Notes under the pieces: model-generated
What the model saw: only the letters and a program-made list of their open reading frames with translations
What the model was told of the DNA's origin: nothing
Database searches by the model: none
Part shown: positions 26,194 to 35,657 of the stretch, one piece after another
How the letters are laid out: the number at the start of each line of letters is the position of its first letter
Position numbering within the stretch: the first letter of the stretch is position 1
From: JAKPAM01 sp047601745
Lineage (GTDB): Bacteria > Pseudomonadota > Gammaproteobacteria > Burkholderiales > Burkholderiaceae_E
Assembly: GCA_047601745.1 (NCBI GenBank)
Contig: JASGIS010000001.1
Location: forward strand, 1,178,001 to 1,242,000
Direction of reading: 5' to 3'
DNA length: 64,000 bases
Position numbers and translations under genes: made by a program

Positions 26194-27195
26194 TCAACCG
26201 GCCCGGTCCGTCGAGGGCTCCCCATCAAACTGACAGTATTCTGACGGTTTCAGTCCTTGCAGCAATTGCCGGACCGCCAGACGCTTTCCCCCCGGCCGCT
26301 GGGCGACCTGCAGGGCCAGCGCACCGTCGCCGCAAGCGACCCACCAGTCCCGGTCCGTGCGCCGCAGCGTCGCGCCGGGCCCGATCGGCCGGCCCTGCGC
26401 CCGGGCGGCGGCGACCGCTTCGGCCAAGGCCTGCGAGTCGGCGACGGGCCTGGCCTGCCAGATCTTCAGCGGCGGCCCGGGCTGGCAGGTCGCGACGCAG
26501 CCGGGAAACGGATCGAAAGCGCGGATGCGGTCGGCCAGACGGGCAGCCGGCATCCGCCAGTCGAGCTCGCCTTCGGCCTTTTCCAGCTTGGCGGCGTAGG
26601 TGACGCCCTGCTCGGGCTGCTCGACCGGCGTCAGGCGGCCGGCCTGCGCATCGGCCAGCGCCTCGACGATCAGGCGGCCGCCGAGCTCGGCCAGCCGGTC
26701 GTGCACGACAGCGGCATTGTCGTCGGGGCCGATCGGCAGCCCCTCGCGCAACAGCATCGGCCCGGTGTCCAGCCCCTCGTCCATCTGCATGATCGTGATG
26801 CCGGTCTCGGCATCGCCGGCCTCGATCGCGCGCTGGATCGGCGCGGCGCCGCGCCAGCGCGGCAGCAGCGACGCATGGATGTTCAGGCAGCCCAGCCGCG
26901 GCGCGGCGAGCACCGGCGAGGGCAGGATCAGGCCGTAGGCGGCGACGACCATCGCGTCGGCGCCGACCTCGGCGATCACGCTCTGCGCCTGTTCGTCACG
27001 CAGCGTGCGCGGCTGGAATACCGGCAACCCGGCCGCCGCCGCGGTCTGCTTGACCGGGCTGGCCTGCAGCTTCTGGCCGCGGCCGGCCGCCTTGTCGGGC
27101 CGCGTCAGCACCAGCGCGACGTCGTGGCCGGCGGCGATCAGCGCGCGCAGCGCGACGTCGGCGAACTCGGGCGTCCCGGCGAAGATCAGGCGCAT
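26194..27195 (-). CDS. fmt: Methionyl-tRNA formyltransferase
   Basis: This enzyme transfers formyl from 10-formyl-THF to Met-tRNA(fMet) for translation initiation. The N-terminal formyltransferase domain has FAGTPEFA at residues 5-12, the catalytic Asn105 and His107 in LNIHASLLPRWRGAAP, and Asp143 in MDEGLDTGP. The C-terminal beta-barrel that binds tRNA starts near residue 205 (EGELDW). The 333-residue length is slightly above the usual ~315. It ends one base before def begins on the same strand, so the order of transcription is def then fmt, the usual operon. Confidence 0.97.
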   Translation of the reverse strand: MRLIFAGTPEFADVALRALIAAGHDVALVLTRPDKAAGRGQKLQASPVKQTAAAAGLPVFQPRTLRDEQAQSVIAEVGADAMVVAAYGLILPSPVLAAPRLGCLNIHASLLPRWRGAAPIQRAIEAGDAETGITIMQMDEGLDTGPMLLREGLPIGPDDNAAVVHDRLAELGGRLIVEALADAQAGRLTPVEQPEQGVTYAAKLEKAEGELDWRMPAARLADRIRAFDPFPGCVATCQPGPPLKIWQARPVADSQALAEAVAAARAQGRPIGPGATLRRTDRDWWVACGDGALALQVAQRPGGKRLAVRQLLQGLKPSEYCQFDGEPSTDRAG

Positions 27196-27702
27196 TCAAG
27201 CGGCCTTGTCGGCGGCCTTCAGCAGCTTGGTGCGGATCCGGCTCTGCTTGAGCCGCGACAGGTACTGGACGAACACCTTGCCGTCGAGGTGGTCGATCTC
27301 ATGCTGGACACAGACCGCGAGCAGGCCGTCGGCCTCGAACGCGTACGGTTGCCCCAACAGGTCGAGCGCCTTGACGGTGACGCGATCGGGCCGCTCGACC
27401 TCGTCATAGACCCCGGGCACCGACAGGCAGCCTTCCTCGTAGACCTTGCGGTCCTCGCTGCGCGCGACGATCTCGGGATTGATCAGCACGCGCAGGTCCG
27501 ACTTGTCCTCGGACACGTCGATGACGACCACGCGTTTGTGCACGTCGACCTGGGTGGCGGCCAGCCCGACACCCGGCGCCGCGTACATCGTCTCGGCCAT
27601 GTCGCGAACGAGCTCACGGATCGACTCGTCGACCTGCGCGACCGGCTCGGCGACCCGATGCAGGCGAGCGTCGGGATAGTGAAGAATCGGCAGTACGGCC
27701 AT
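27196..27702 (-). CDS. def: Peptide deformylase
   Basis: A metal-dependent hydrolase that removes the formyl group from nascent protein N-termini. All three motifs are intact: GVGLAATQ (44-51), EGCLSVPG (90-97) with the metal Cys, and HEIDH (134-138). Length 168 is typical. The start is ATG 27702 (MAVLPILHYPD), where deformylase homology begins, although the frame is open upstream. It lies directly before fmt and is divergent from the LysM gene across a 154-bp gap that must hold both promoters. Confidence 0.97.
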   Translation of the reverse strand: MAVLPILHYPDARLHRVAEPVAQVDESIRELVRDMAETMYAAPGVGLAATQVDVHKRVVVIDVSEDKSDLRVLINPEIVARSEDRKVYEEGCLSVPGVYDEVERPDRVTVKALDLLGQPYAFEADGLLAVCVQHEIDHLDGKVFVQYLSRLKQSRIRTKLLKAADKAA

Positions 27703-27856
27703 CGGGATAAAACAACCGTCTATAAAGACATGGAATGCGACGCCTGGAGGCGATGGGCAGAATCTGAGCCCAAGTCTGGGAATTTCAAGGTCATCCAGGG
27801 CCGCGTCTCGAAGGTTGCATCGGCCTTCGCGCGGGCGGACCACAACCGGGTCAGCA

Positions 27857-29038
27857 ATGAAAAAGTTTAGCACGCGGGTTTTGGCGAGGTCAGCCGCGCT
27901 GACGACGGCGCTGGCCGGTGCCGCCGTGGCGCCGACGGCCGGACCGGGTGTCGCCACCTTGATCGCGAGCCTGGCCGGATGGACCGCGCTCGCCCACCCG
28001 TCCGGCGCCTTCGCCCAGGCGACGGCGACGCCGCCGCTGGAGATCGCCAAGGATGCCCCCGACAAGTACGTCGTCGTCAAGGGCGACACGCTGTGGGACA
28101 TCTCCGGCCGCTTTCTCGAAAAGCCGTGGCGCTGGCCCGAGATCTGGGAACTGAACCGCGAACAGATCCACGATCCGCACTGGATCTACCCGGGCGACAT
28201 CGTCTACCTGGACCGCAATGCCGAGGGCGGCCCGCGCCTGCGGCTGGGCCGGCCGATCGGCGAGGGCGGCAGCGGTGGCGGCGCGCTCGGCGCACAGGCA
28301 CGGCTGCAGCCGATGACCCGCTCCGAGCCGCTCGGCCGCAACGCGATCCCCACGATCAATGCCGCGGCGATCGACGCATTCCTGAACCGCCCGCTGATCG
28401 TCGACGAAACCTCGCTGGCGAACAATCCGTACCTGGTCGGCACCGAAGAGGGCCGGCTGTACCTGTCGCGCGGCGACCTCGCCTACGCGCGCGGCCTGGG
28501 CGATCAGCCGGCCGAGGAATGGCACATCTACCGGCCGTCCAAGCCGCTGCTGGATCCGGACACGCGCAAACCGATCGCGCTCGAAGCGCTGTACATCGGC
28601 TCGGCCCGGCTGGAAAAGAACGGCGATCCGGCGACGCTGCGCATCACCGGCACCACCGAAGAGATCGGCACCGGCGACCGGCTGATGCCCGCCGAGCGCA
28701 GCCGCACGATCAACTACGCGCCGCACGCGCCGGACGGCCCGGTCGACGGCCGCATCGTCTCCGTCTATCGCGGCGTCGCCCAGGCCGGCCGCAACAGCGT
28801 CGTCGCGCTGAACGTCGGCCAGGCGCAGGGCATCGAGATCGGCCACGTACTGTCGATCAGCAAGCGCGGCCAGATCGTGCCCGATCGCGACGGTCCGGTG
28901 CGCGGCCAGATGGTCAAGCTCCCGGACGAGGCGATCGGCTATCTGATGGTCTTCCGGGTGTTCGACCACGTCTCGTACGGCCTGATCCTGGATGCGTCCA
29001 AATCGGTCGCGATCGGCGACAACGTGAACACGCCCTGA
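27857..29038 (+). CDS. LysM domain protein, exported
   Basis: A 393-residue envelope protein. A long N-terminal hydrophobic region ending in ...GAFAQA fits a signal peptide. A single LysM domain (KYVVVKGDTLWDISGRFLE ... IYPGDIVYLD, about residues 67-115) binds peptidoglycan glycan strands. The rest is a beta-rich domain of ~270 residues that I associate with the LysM protein often encoded next to dprA in betaproteobacteria; its role is unknown. ATG 27857 is chosen over an upstream in-frame start at 27815 because the signal peptide begins MKKFSTRVL. It is transcribed toward dprA. Confidence 0.88.
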   Translation: MKKFSTRVLARSAALTTALAGAAVAPTAGPGVATLIASLAGWTALAHPSGAFAQATATPPLEIAKDAPDKYVVVKGDTLWDISGRFLEKPWRWPEIWELNREQIHDPHWIYPGDIVYLDRNAEGGPRLRLGRPIGEGGSGGGALGAQARLQPMTRSEPLGRNAIPTINAAAIDAFLNRPLIVDETSLANNPYLVGTEEGRLYLSRGDLAYARGLGDQPAEEWHIYRPSKPLLDPDTRKPIALEALYIGSARLEKNGDPATLRITGTTEEIGTGDRLMPAERSRTINYAPHAPDGPVDGRIVSVYRGVAQAGRNSVVALNVGQAQGIEIGHVLSISKRGQIVPDRDGPVRGQMVKLPDEAIGYLMVFRVFDHVSYGLILDASKSVAIGDNVNTP

Positions 29039-29213
29039 CTGCACGGACGAGGCCCCGGGGCGTACGCGGCAGGTGCCGCTGAAGCGATACGCTCCGACCG
29101 CGCGGACGAGGCCGACGGCTATCGCCACCGGCTAGCTTCGCGCGCGGCGGGCCTTCGCTAACATCGGGATCGTCCGACCGGCATCGCGCCGGCCGCTTCG
29201 ATCCGGATTGCCG

Positions 29214-30767
29214 ATGCCCACGTTGCCGGATGGCGTCCGCGCCACCTCCGTCGATCTGTTCGACGAGCCCCCCACCCCCTCGCTTGCCGTCCAGCCGATC
29301 GCGCTGACGCCGGACGAGTGCGCGCCCTGGCTGCGACTGACGCTGACCGACGGCATCGGGCCGGTGACCGCGCTGAAGCTGCTGGCGCGGTTCGGGCTGC
29401 CCGAGCGATTGTTCGCCGCCGACGCGGACACGCTGCGGACGACGCTGGGTCCGACGTCGACGACGGCGCTGCTCGGCGCCGACGAGCGGCGCGACGCGCT
29501 GGTGCGGCGCTGCGTGGACTGGGCCGATCCGTCGGCCGATCCGCCGCGGCATCTGCTCGCGATCGTCGACCCGCGCTATCCGCCGCGGCTGCTGGATCTG
29601 CACGATCCGCCGCTCGTGCTGTTCGTGCTCGGCGACCCCGCCTGCCTGGCGCGGCCGTCGGTCGCGATCGTCGGCAGCCGCCAGGCCAGCCGCGCCGGCC
29701 TGCTGCGCGCCGAGGCCTTCGCGCGCTCGCTGGCCCGGCACGGATGGACGGTGGCCAGCGGACTGGCGGCCGGCATCGATACGGCCGCGCATCGCGGCGC
29801 GCTGGCCGGCCAGGATGACGGCACCGACACACCCGGTCAGGCGATGGCCGCCGACCCGCGTCCGGAGGGCGCCCGCGGCCTCGGCACGACGTTCGCCGTC
29901 GTCGGCAACGGGCTGGACCTCGTCTACCCGGCGTCCAACCGGGCGCTGGCCGGACAGATCGCCGCCCGGGGCGCCATCGTCGGCGAATTGCCGCTGGGCG
30001 CGCTGCCGCTGCCCGCGCACTTTCCGCGCCGCAACCGGCTGATCGCCGCGCTATCCCACGGCGTGGTCGTCATCGAAGCCGCCCGGCGCAGCGGCTCGCT
30101 GATCACGGCCCGACTGGGGGCCGAACTGGGACGCGAGGTCTTCGCGGTCCCCGGATCGATCGACGCGCCGCAGGCCCGGGGCTGCCACGCGCTGATCAAG
30201 CAGGGCGCCAAGCTCGTCGAGGCCCTCGACGACGTGCTCGACGAACTGCCGCCGCTCGGCGGGCCGACGCGGGCGGCCCGTCCCGCCGCGCCGCCCCGCC
30301 CGGCAGCGGGCTCTCGCCGACTCGGCGCGGGCGCGTCCGCCCCCGCCGCACCCGACATTGCCGCATCCGACATCACCGCGTCCGACATCGTCGCATCCGA
30401 CATCGCCGCGTCCGCCACCTCGGCATCCAGCCACGCGGCATCCGACCCCACGGCATCGGGCACCCCGGCGCCCGACACCCTCACGCCGAGCACTGCCGCC
30501 TCCCGCTCCGACACGCCCGATACCCCCGAAGCATCCCCGCTGACCGGCGCCGCCGACCCCACGACCGCCGACACGCTGCTCGACACCCTCGGCTGGGATC
30601 CGGTCGACATCGAGGCGCTGGCCCGCGCCGCGTGCCTGCCGGCCGACCGCCTCGGCGCGACGCTGCTTCTGCTCGAACTGGACGGCCGGATCGAGCGATT
30701 GGCCGATGGCCGCTACCGCCGGATGCCTGAACACCCGATAGCTGTCCCCGAAAAGTCGTCTATTTGA
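29214..30767 (+). CDS. dprA: DNA-processing protein DprA
   Basis: A cytosolic protein that loads RecA on incoming single-stranded DNA during natural transformation. An N-terminal SAM-like/HhH part (LTDGIGPVTALKLLARFG) precedes the Rossmann-like DNA-binding core with IVGSRQAS, SGLAAGIDTAAHRGAL, GNGLDLVYPASN, FPRRNRLIAALS and SLITARLGAELGREVFAVPGS, then a C-terminal winged helix (DIEALARAACLPADRLGATL...). Two oddities make it long (~517): a short Asp/Gly/Pro-rich insert after HRGALAG, and a ~90-residue low-complexity linker before the winged helix. The start is ATG 29214; a TTG two codons earlier is possible. Confidence 0.93.
   Translation: MPTLPDGVRATSVDLFDEPPTPSLAVQPIALTPDECAPWLRLTLTDGIGPVTALKLLARFGLPERLFAADADTLRTTLGPTSTTALLGADERRDALVRRCVDWADPSADPPRHLLAIVDPRYPPRLLDLHDPPLVLFVLGDPACLARPSVAIVGSRQASRAGLLRAEAFARSLARHGWTVASGLAAGIDTAAHRGALAGQDDGTDTPGQAMAADPRPEGARGLGTTFAVVGNGLDLVYPASNRALAGQIAARGAIVGELPLGALPLPAHFPRRNRLIAALSHGVVVIEAARRSGSLITARLGAELGREVFAVPGSIDAPQARGCHALIKQGAKLVEALDDVLDELPPLGGPTRAARPAAPPRPAAGSRRLGAGASAPAAPDIAASDITASDIVASDIAASATSASSHAASDPTASGTPAPDTLTPSTAASRSDTPDTPEASPLTGAADPTTADTLLDTLGWDPVDIEALARAACLPADRLGATLLLLELDGRIERLADGRYRRMPEHPIAVPEKSSI
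30352..30420 (+). repeat. 15-nt tandem repeats in the dprA linker
   Basis: Imperfect direct repeats of a 15-base unit close to GCATCCGACATCGCC encode the pentapeptide series IAASD-ITASD-IVASD-IAAS in the linker before the winged helix. The repeat tract continues in weaker form to about 30500 as Ala/Ser/Thr/Asp-rich sequence. Copy changes would alter linker length without a frameshift. Confidence 0.7.
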
Positions 30768-30975
30768 GACACAATCCAGACAACAAAGTCAGGAATGTCG
30801 CCCAATGAAGACTCAGCCGCGGCGCGCTCGCGCCGGAAATCGCGCGACCTCCATGACCGGACCGCGGCTTGCGTTGTTCGACAGTCGCCACTTACCATTG
30901 GCGCCCCGCTGCCCTTGTCGGGCCACAGCAGCCTGCGACAGGCTCTCCGGTCCCCGGCACCCCTGACGTCCCGCC

Positions 30976-33672
30976 ATGAGCAAAGCGCTGATCATCGCCG
31001 AAAAACCCTCCGTCGCCGCCGATATCGCGCGCGCGCTGGGCGGCTTCACCCGCGAGGGCGACTACTACGAGAGCGAGGACTACCTGCTGTCGTCGGCGGT
31101 CGGCCACCTGCTCGAGATCACGGCTCCCGAGGAGTTCGAGGTCAAGCGCGGCAAGTGGTCGTTCGCGCATCTGCCGGTGATCCCGCCGCACTTCGACCTG
31201 AAGCCGATCTCCCGCGGCGAGGACCGGCTCAAGGTGCTGACGCGGCTGATCAAGCGCAAGGACGTCACCGAACTGATCAACGCCTGCGACGCGGGCCGAG
31301 AGGGCGAACTGATCTTCCGGCTGATCGCCCAGCACGCGAAGGCCAAGCAGCCGGTCAAGCGGCTGTGGCTGCAGTCGATGACGCCGTCGGCGATCCGCGA
31401 GGCCTTCAGCAACCTGCGCACCGACGCGCAGATGCGGCCGCTGGCCGACGCGGCGCGCTGCCGCTCCGAGGCCGACTGGCTGGTCGGCATCAACGGCACG
31501 CGGGCGATGACGGCGTTCAACTCGCGCGACGGCGGCTTCTACCTGACGACCGTCGGCCGCGTGCAGACGCCGACGCTGGCGATCGTCGTCGAGCGCGAAG
31601 AGCGCATCAAGCGCTTCGTCTCGCGCGAATACTTCGAGATCAAGGCGGCGTTCGGCGCCAAGGCCGGCACATACGAAGGCCGTTGGTTCGATCCGCAGTT
31701 CAAGAAGAACGACGATGCCGAGGCGCGCGCCGAGCGGCTGTGGGCGCGCGGCACGGCCGACGAGATCGCCGCCGCGTGCCGGGACAAACCGGGCCGGGTC
31801 ACCGAAGAATCCAAGCCGACCACGCAGGCGGCCCCGGCGCTGTTCGATCTGACGACGCTGCAGCGCGAAGCGAACTCGCGCTTCGGCTTCTCGGCCAAGA
31901 CGACGCTGTCGATCGCGCAGGCGCTGTATGAAAAGCACAAGGTGCTCACGTACCCGCGGACCGACTCGCGCGCGCTGCCCGAGGACTACCTGGGCACGGT
32001 CAAGGCGACGATGAAGATGTTCGCCGACAGCGCGAACCCGGCCGATCCGTACGCGTCGTTCGCCGGCAAGATCCTCGCGCAGGGCTGGGTCAAGCCGAAC
32101 AAGCGGATCTTCGACAACAGCAAGGTCTCGGACCACTTCGCGATCATCCCGACGCTGCAGACGCCCAAGTCGCTCAGCGACGCCGAGCACAAGATCTACG
32201 ACATGGTCACGCGCCGTTTCCTGGCGATCTTCTACCCGGCGGCCGAGTACCTGGTAACGACGCGGATCACCGTCGTCGAGGGCCATTCGTTCAAGACCGA
32301 GGGCCGCGTGCTGGTCAACGCCGGCTGGCTGGCCGTGCACGGCCGCGCCGCCAGCGAGGACGGCAGCAATCTCGTGCCGGTCGAAACCGGCGAGACCGTC
32401 CACACCGAATCGATCGACGTCCACGCGCTGGCAACCAAGCCGCCGCCGCGCTACACCGAGGCGACGCTGCTGTCGGCGATGGAAGGCGCCGGCAAACTGG
32501 TCGAGGACGACGAGCTGCGCGAGGCGATGGCCGCCAAGGGCCTGGGCACGCCGGCCACGCGCGCGGCGATCATCGAGGGCCTGATCGCCGATACCTACCT
32601 GATCCGCGAAGGCCGCGAACTGGTGCCCACGACCAAGGCCTTCCAGTTGCTGACGCTGCTGCGCGGCCTGGGCGTGTCCGAGCTGACGATGCCCGAGCTG
32701 ACCGGCGGCTGGGAGCACAAGCTGGCGCTGATGGAACGCGGCCAGCTCGACCGCGACGAGTTCATGCAGGAAATCGCCGAGATGACCCGGCAGGTCGTCG
32801 AGCGCGCCAAGAACTACAAGCTCGAGACCGTGCCGGGCGACTACGCGACGCTGAAGGCGCCGTGCCCCAAGTGCGGCGGCGTGGTCAAGGAGAACTACCG
32901 GCGCTTCGCGTGCACGCAATGCGATTTCTCGATCACCAAGACGCCGGGCAGCCGCGCGCTCGAAGTCGACGAGGTCGAAACGCTGCTGCGCGATCGCACG
33001 ATCGGCCCGCTGCAGGGGTTCCGCAGCCGCCTGGGCCGCCCGTTCGCGGCGATCCTGAAGATCACGCCGGAGTTCAAGCTCGAGTTCGATTTCGGACAGA
33101 GCGGCGAGGACGGCGAGGGCGAGGCGGTCGACTTCTCCGGACAGGAGCCGCTGGGCAAATGCCCGAAGTGCGCCGACGGACGCGTGTACGAGCACGGCAT
33201 GAGCTACGTCTGCCACCACAGCGTCGAGCAGCCGAAGACCTGCGATTTCCGGTCCGGCAAGATCATCCTGCAGCAGGAGATCTCGCCCGAACAGATGCGC
33301 AAGCTGCTGGCCAACGGCCGCACCGACCTGCTGCAGGGTTTCGTGTCGTCGCGCACGCGACGCAAGTTCAAGGCGTTCCTGGTCGTCGGCAAGGACGGCA
33401 AGGTCAGCTTCGAATTCGAACCGCGTCCGGCCAAGCCCGCGGCCGCCAAGACCGCCGCCGCCAAGACCGGCGCCGACGCGGCGCCGGCGCCGGATGCCGA
33501 AGCGACCGGCAAGACCGCGACGAAAACGGCCACGAAGACAGCCGCGAAGACGACGACCAAAGCCGCCGCCAAGACCGCCGCCAAGACCGCAGCGAAGGCC
33601 CCCGCGAAAACCGCCGCGAAGAAAACCGGCGCCGGCAGGACGCGCGCGTCGTCCGCCGAAGAATCGTCCTGA
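30976..33672 (+). CDS. topB: DNA topoisomerase III-type (type IA) with Lys/Ala-rich tail
   Basis: A type IA topoisomerase that relaxes or decatenates DNA by single-strand passage. The TOPRIM domain starts MSKALIIAEKPSVAADIA and includes DAGREGE; the catalytic Tyr326 is in LTYPRTDS. Two C-terminal zinc-ribbon-like units are visible (CPKCGGVV...CTQCDF and CPKCADGR...CHH...CDF), followed by a TopIII-like repeat. The last ~75 residues are a histone H1-like run of AKT/AAK repeats, a basic tail for non-specific DNA binding. The length of 898 includes this tail. The smg/DUF494 gene, often found between dprA and this gene in relatives, is absent. Confidence 0.93.
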   Translation: MSKALIIAEKPSVAADIARALGGFTREGDYYESEDYLLSSAVGHLLEITAPEEFEVKRGKWSFAHLPVIPPHFDLKPISRGEDRLKVLTRLIKRKDVTELINACDAGREGELIFRLIAQHAKAKQPVKRLWLQSMTPSAIREAFSNLRTDAQMRPLADAARCRSEADWLVGINGTRAMTAFNSRDGGFYLTTVGRVQTPTLAIVVEREERIKRFVSREYFEIKAAFGAKAGTYEGRWFDPQFKKNDDAEARAERLWARGTADEIAAACRDKPGRVTEESKPTTQAAPALFDLTTLQREANSRFGFSAKTTLSIAQALYEKHKVLTYPRTDSRALPEDYLGTVKATMKMFADSANPADPYASFAGKILAQGWVKPNKRIFDNSKVSDHFAIIPTLQTPKSLSDAEHKIYDMVTRRFLAIFYPAAEYLVTTRITVVEGHSFKTEGRVLVNAGWLAVHGRAASEDGSNLVPVETGETVHTESIDVHALATKPPPRYTEATLLSAMEGAGKLVEDDELREAMAAKGLGTPATRAAIIEGLIADTYLIREGRELVPTTKAFQLLTLLRGLGVSELTMPELTGGWEHKLALMERGQLDRDEFMQEIAEMTRQVVERAKNYKLETVPGDYATLKAPCPKCGGVVKENYRRFACTQCDFSITKTPGSRALEVDEVETLLRDRTIGPLQGFRSRLGRPFAAILKITPEFKLEFDFGQSGEDGEGEAVDFSGQEPLGKCPKCADGRVYEHGMSYVCHHSVEQPKTCDFRSGKIILQQEISPEQMRKLLANGRTDLLQGFVSSRTRRKFKAFLVVGKDGKVSFEFEPRPAKPAAAKTAAAKTGADAAPAPDAEATGKTATKTATKTAAKTTTKAAAKTAAKTAAKAPAKTAAKKTGAGRTRASSAEESS

Positions 33673-33687
33673 GGCTGGAATCCGCCG

Positions 33688-33708
33688 AGGCTGAACGACG
33701 TTCGGCCT
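33688..33708. terminator. Hairpin between convergent topB and DUF3717 gene
   Basis: AGGCTGAAC / GTTCGGCCT forms a 9-bp stem (one wobble pair) with a GAC loop. It lies in the 34-bp gap after the topB stop and touches the stop of the opposing gene. It has no U-run; terminator use is inferred from position. Confidence 0.4.
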
Positions 33709-33937
33709 AGCCTGGCGATCCCGAGGGCTGGCCCATCCAGCGCTCCGCCACCTGCCGCTCGTTCTCGTCCAGATCGTCGACCGGCAGATGGTCGAGCCGG
33801 CGATGGATCATCCGACCGTAGATCCCGGCCAGCACCGCCACGTCGGCCGACAACGCCGATTCGGCGCCGACCGCCGGCTGGGCGACCCGGGCACGATTGA
33901 TGGCGGCTTCGAGTTGGGCGATGCGAATCGATTCCAT
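33707..33937 (-). CDS. DUF3717 family small protein
   Basis: A 76-residue protein, MESIRIAQLEAAINRARVAQ..., matching the DUF3717 pattern (ITELEAAINxAR..., then LSxEVxxLAxxYGxMI). The function is unknown; the family is small, cytosolic and, to my knowledge, mostly betaproteobacterial. The sequence is helical and ends with ERQVAERWMGQPSG. It converges on topB. The start is ATG 33937; longer in-frame sequence upstream lacks the family pattern. Confidence 0.78.
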   Translation of the reverse strand: MESIRIAQLEAAINRARVAQPAVGAESALSADVAVLAGIYGRMIHRRLDHLPVDDLDENERQVAERWMGQPSGSPG

Positions 33938-34059
33938 GACGGATCCGTAGAGGGCGACCGGACGAGCGCGTCTCGCCGCCGGTCGGCGAGGGACGCAAAA
34001 AAGCGACAGCCGGCGCACACGCCGATCATCGCGACCACCGATGCAGCTATATTCGTCGC

Positions 34060-34746
34060 ATGGACAGAGCGCAGGCAAGCCGGCAGGTCGACTGGGTGTT
34101 CGCATACGGATCGCTGATCTGGAACCCCGAGATCGACTTCGACCGCGCCGAGCTGGTCAAGGTCCATGGCTTTCATCGCGCATTCTGCATCCGCTCGATC
34201 CATCATCGCGGCACGCCCGAGCGCCCCGGAGTCGTTCTCGGCCTCGACCGGGGCGGCAGTTGTGTCGGCATGGCGTTCCGCCTGCGGCCCGAGACTCGCG
34301 CCGAATCGATCGACATCCTGTACGAACGCGAGATGCAATACGCGGTCTACATCCCGACGCTGGTCGGCGCGGCGCTGGCCGACGGCACGCGCATCCGCGC
34401 GCTGACCTTCGTCGCCAATCGTGCCAACAACGCTTACCAACGCCTGGCAGAAGACGAGATCCTGCAGCGAATGCGATGCTGCGCCGGCCAGCGCGGCGCC
34501 AACGTCGATTACCTGATCAATACCTGGCGTTCGCTGCAGCAACACGGCGTCCATGACGAGATGCTGGCCCGTTTGGCGCAGAACGCGGGTTCCGAAGTCC
34601 GGCCGGCCCCGCCCCCCGTCCGCGTCGCCGATCCGGGACGCGGTGCTCCCCCGGTACCCGCCTCCCCGCCGTCGGCCGCGCGCACCGGCACGGCCGCGGT
34701 GTGCACGCGCGCGCCTGATACCACCACGTCCGACACCGCCGCCTGA
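34060..34746 (+). CDS. ChaC-type gamma-glutamylcyclotransferase
   Basis: A cytosolic enzyme expected to cleave the gamma-glutamyl group of glutathione, giving 5-oxoproline and Cys-Gly. The substrate loop FAYGSLIWNP (residues 14-23) and the ChaC features CIRSIHHRGTPERPG and YEREMQYAVY, with the catalytic Glu, are present. The core is ~180 residues; the last ~45 are a Pro/Ala/Thr-rich tail of low complexity. A glutathione S-transferase gene follows 109 bp downstream on the same strand, so this small region is concerned with glutathione use and turnover. Confidence 0.9.
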   Translation: MDRAQASRQVDWVFAYGSLIWNPEIDFDRAELVKVHGFHRAFCIRSIHHRGTPERPGVVLGLDRGGSCVGMAFRLRPETRAESIDILYEREMQYAVYIPTLVGAALADGTRIRALTFVANRANNAYQRLAEDEILQRMRCCAGQRGANVDYLINTWRSLQQHGVHDEMLARLAQNAGSEVRPAPPPVRVADPGRGAPPVPASPPSAARTGTAAVCTRAPDTTTSDTAA

Positions 34747-34855
34747 CCGCGGAGCGGGCAGCGCCGGCCGTTCGAACGGGTCTAGAATGCGGACTCCATC
34801 GTGATCATGTCGATCGCGGCCACGGTATTCCGTTCGGACTCAGGACTCCCCCGAC

Positions 34856-35464
34856 ATGAAGCTCTACTACGCTCCCGGCGCCTGCTCGATGACGCCGCAC
34901 ATCGTCCTCAATGAACTCGGCCTGCCGCACGAAGCGGTCAAGGTCGACCTGAAAACCAAAACGGTTGCCGGCGGCGACAGTTTCATCAAGATCAATCCCA
35001 AAGGCTACGTGCCGGTCATCGAGCTGGACGACGGCCGACGCCTGACCGAGGTCGCCGCGATCGTCCAGTACCTGGCCGACCAGAAGCCCGAGGCGGGTCT
35101 GGCCCCGGCCCCCGGCACGTTCGAGCGTTACCAGCTCCTCGAGTGGCTGACGTTCATCTCCAGCGAGATCCACAAGGGGATGGGCACGCTGTTCAATCCC
35201 GCCGCGTCGCCCGACTGGCGGCAGGCGTCGATCGACAAGCTGAACAACCGTTTCGACTGGCTGAGCAAGCAGCTCGACGGCAAGCCTTACCTGATGGGCG
35301 AGGCATTCACGATCGCCGACGCCTACCTGTTCAACATCCTGAGCTGGGCCAAGCTCGTCAAATTCGACCTCGACCCGTGGCCCACGCTGGGCGACTACGT
35401 CAACCGCATCGGCGCGCGGCCGGCCGTCGTCGAGACGCTGAAGTCCGAAGGCCTGCTGCGCTGA
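34856..35464 (+). CDS. Glutathione S-transferase, beta class
   Basis: A 202-residue GST resembling bacterial beta-class enzymes. The N-terminal thioredoxin fold starts MKLYYAPGACSMTPHIVL; Cys10 is the characteristic beta-class active-site Cys. The cis-Pro and glutathione-binding stretch NPKGYVPVIELDDGRRLTE follows, and the C-terminal helical domain includes FTIADAYLFNILSW. Such enzymes conjugate glutathione to electrophiles or act as peroxidases. The upstream ChaC gene degrades glutathione. No regulator is adjacent. Confidence 0.93.
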   Translation: MKLYYAPGACSMTPHIVLNELGLPHEAVKVDLKTKTVAGGDSFIKINPKGYVPVIELDDGRRLTEVAAIVQYLADQKPEAGLAPAPGTFERYQLLEWLTFISSEIHKGMGTLFNPAASPDWRQASIDKLNNRFDWLSKQLDGKPYLMGEAFTIADAYLFNILSWAKLVKFDLDPWPTLGDYVNRIGARPAVVETLKSEGLLR

Positions 35465-35657
35465 GCCGCAGCACCGGCCACGCGAGCGCGCGGGCGACCG
35501 GACATGTCGTTCCCTTCCCGCCGACGGGCCGCGACCGGCCGCGCGAGCGCGCGATCGCGCGGGGCCCGGGCGACACGAAGGCGGATCGGCGAACACGGTT
35601 CCTCCCCGGCCCGGGCGGGTAACAACGACACGACAACAGACAAGCGGAGACAACCCG

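Noticed and set aside
30892..33219. 775-codon minus-strand frame opposite topB
   Set aside because: Antisense shadow; topB carries all catalytic and zinc motifs on the plus strand.
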